This document shows positions 63,118-64,000 of a stretch of DNA of 64,000 bases, in pieces; within the stretch, counting starts at the first letter, position 1; each line of letters starts with the position of its first letter. Source of the DNA: an uncultured Coriobacteriaceae bacterium (GTDB lineage Bacteria > Actinomycetota > Coriobacteriia > Coriobacteriales > Atopobiaceae); assembly GCA_902778135.1 (NCBI GenBank), contig CACYWP010000011.1, positions 1 through 64,000 of the forward strand. Reading direction: 5' to 3'. A program made the position numbers and the translations under genes. The notes below the pieces were generated by a model. That model had not been told where the DNA came from. It ran no database searches and saw only the letters and a list, made by a program, of their open reading frames with translations.

Positions 63118-64000
63118 CTAACCCGATATTGGTTTAGAGGGCAGTATGAAGGCCACAAGAAAGAAAGTAATGAAAACAACCGCACTAATTATGCAAACAT
63201 TCTTAAACAGCAGCCTCAGGGGGTGGGGGTTCGTCCGATAGGGGTCCCGAAGCAGCAGGGCACGGTACACCTCGCGCCAGAAGGCCACGATGCCCGCAAG
63301 GGCGGCAAGGGCCATCGCATGTTGGGCAATCCACCACTCCGGCTCCTTTGAAACGAGCTGCAGGAGGCCGACGATTCCCAGCACGAGGGCCCAGAGCCCG
63401 CTGGCAGCCCAGGCGAGGATGGCCGCGATCCGGGCAGACAACGGCGCATCCGTGAAGCTCCGCTCGTCGACGGGCTGCGCCGCACCGCCAGTCGGTCCCG
63501 ACGCGTACCCCGCCGTCCCCGCCTCGACGACGGGCGCAGACCGTTGCCCAAGACCGTCACCTTCGTTTGCTGCCGTTTCGTGCGGCGAGGGGCGAACGGG
63601 GGCATCCCCTACAGGCTCCGTCGACAGCGCACGTAGGGCGGTGCCGAGCTCCTCAGCACTCTGGTACCGGGCGCTGGGCTCGAAGGCCGTCGCCCGCGCC
63701 ACCACCCCCGCCACCCGCGCATCGACGACCGTGGGGTCGGACAGCAGCGCCTCGAAGGACTCGTCGGCGGGCAGCACGCCGGTCAGCATGTACCCCATCA
63801 GGCGGCCCAGCCCGTACACGTCCGAGCGCGCATCGGTCTGCGCGAAGCCAAACTGTTCGGGAGCGGCAAAGCCCCAGGTGCCGAGGTGCGTCGTGTCATG
63901 GCTGCGACCCTCGGTGCGCCGCCGCGCGATGCCCAGGTCCAGGAGGTGCGCGCCGTCCCGAGCCAGGATGACGTTGCCGGGCGTGATGTCGCGATGCACC
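63118..64000 (-). CDS. Ser/Thr protein kinase (C-terminal part, gene runs off the edge)
   Basis: The last 293 residues are visible; the start lies beyond base 64000. Catalytic loop HRDITPGNVIL (HRD with Asn), magnesium loop DLGIAR (DLG for DFG), activation loop THLGTWGFAAPEQFG (APE), then kinase C-lobe. A Pro/Gly/Ser-rich linker follows and three hydrophobic segments (about 205-290) end the protein, so it is membrane-bound with the kinase inside. The HTH gene is 173 bases downstream. Bases 62945-63117 are AT-rich with no gene. Confidence 0.88.
   Translation of the reverse strand, partial: VHRDITPGNVILARDGAHLLDLGIARRRTEGRSHDTTHLGTWGFAAPEQFGFAQTDARSDVYGLGRLMGYMLTGVLPADESFEALLSDPTVVDARVAGVVARATAFEPSARYQSAEELGTALRALSTEPVGDAPVRPSPHETAANEGDGLGQRSAPVVEAGTAGYASGPTGGAAQPVDERSFTDAPLSARIAAILAWAASGLWALVLGIVGLLQLVSKEPEWWIAQHAMALAALAGIVAFWREVYRALLLRDPYRTNPHPLRLLFKNVCIISAVVFITFFLVAFILPSKPISG

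Overview
The window is 64 kb of GC-rich chromosome from an actinobacterium. Three things suggest class Coriobacteriia, close to Olsenella/Atopobiaceae: a dnaK-grpE-dnaJ-hspR operon with a MerR-type HspR, a lone class B sortase, and lineage-type hypothetical proteins. That placement is inference; no rRNA or tRNA gene is present to settle it. Genes are dense on both strands, and almost all have a clear purine-rich ribosome binding site. The first kilobase is visibly lower in GC than the rest and may be acquired DNA.

Layout. 0-5 kb: an orphan lipoprotein gene, then a minus-strand cluster tetR / purE-srtB-purM-purN in which a sortase sits among purine genes. 5.6-9 kb: a LytTR regulator and the AmmeMemoRadiSam genes (an AMMECR1 fusion plus a radical SAM enzyme). 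9-17 kb: pgi, a UDG-fold-like protein, trxA with a PAP2 phosphatase, and a minus-strand operon of glycosyltransferase, LytS-type kinase, LytTR response regulator and phosphoesterase. 17-28 kb: unknown repeat-rich and single-pass membrane proteins, an FAD dehydrogenase, a trigger-factor-like chaperone, a DUF4153 membrane protein, rpmE, coaX, a biotin-ligase-like protein and a folP-folK fusion. 28-32.5 kb: a 1,170-residue REC/GGDEF/EAL/PAS-like x3/GGDEF protein followed by an Hpt protein. 32.5-45 kb: a cyclase-family hydrolase, a RelB-like/PIN pair, sirtuin, patatin, exonuclease III, PHP phosphatase, an aminotransferase, tilS-hpt-ftsH, a YycJ-type hydrolase and hsp20. 45-60 kb is dominated by protein quality control: hsp20, clpB, a divergent clpX-like gene and dnaK-grpE-dnaJ-hspR. 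Among these lie a PASTA/zinc-ribbon membrane protein, an AEC transporter and a HUMPS-family decarboxylase. 60-64 kb: a YfcE phosphodiesterase, a pentapeptide-repeat protein, an OB-fold membrane protein, and an HTH regulator paired with a Ser/Thr kinase that runs off the edge.

How it works together. Three heat-shock promoters (hsp20, clpB, dnaK) share a HAIR-like operator core, TCTAAGT, and a shared leader motif (GGGAACAA on the transcript), so HspR at the end of the dnaK operon probably controls all three. The gene diverging from clpB encodes a ClpX-type AAA+ unfoldase. Its N-terminus looks like a membrane hairpin plus a long Pro/Gly/Ala linker instead of the usual zinc-binding domain, which suggests a membrane-tethered unfoldase; this is the most interesting protein here.

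Non-coding novelty. A family of 33-bp palindromic repeats (ten complete copies, three loci) fills the longest intergenic gaps, in a two-forward, two-reverse arrangement at two loci. Two small elements with 25-26 bp inverted ends (46.5 and 55.5 kb) look like non-autonomous mobile or hairpin elements. I saw no transposase, integrase, CRISPR array, tRNA or rRNA.
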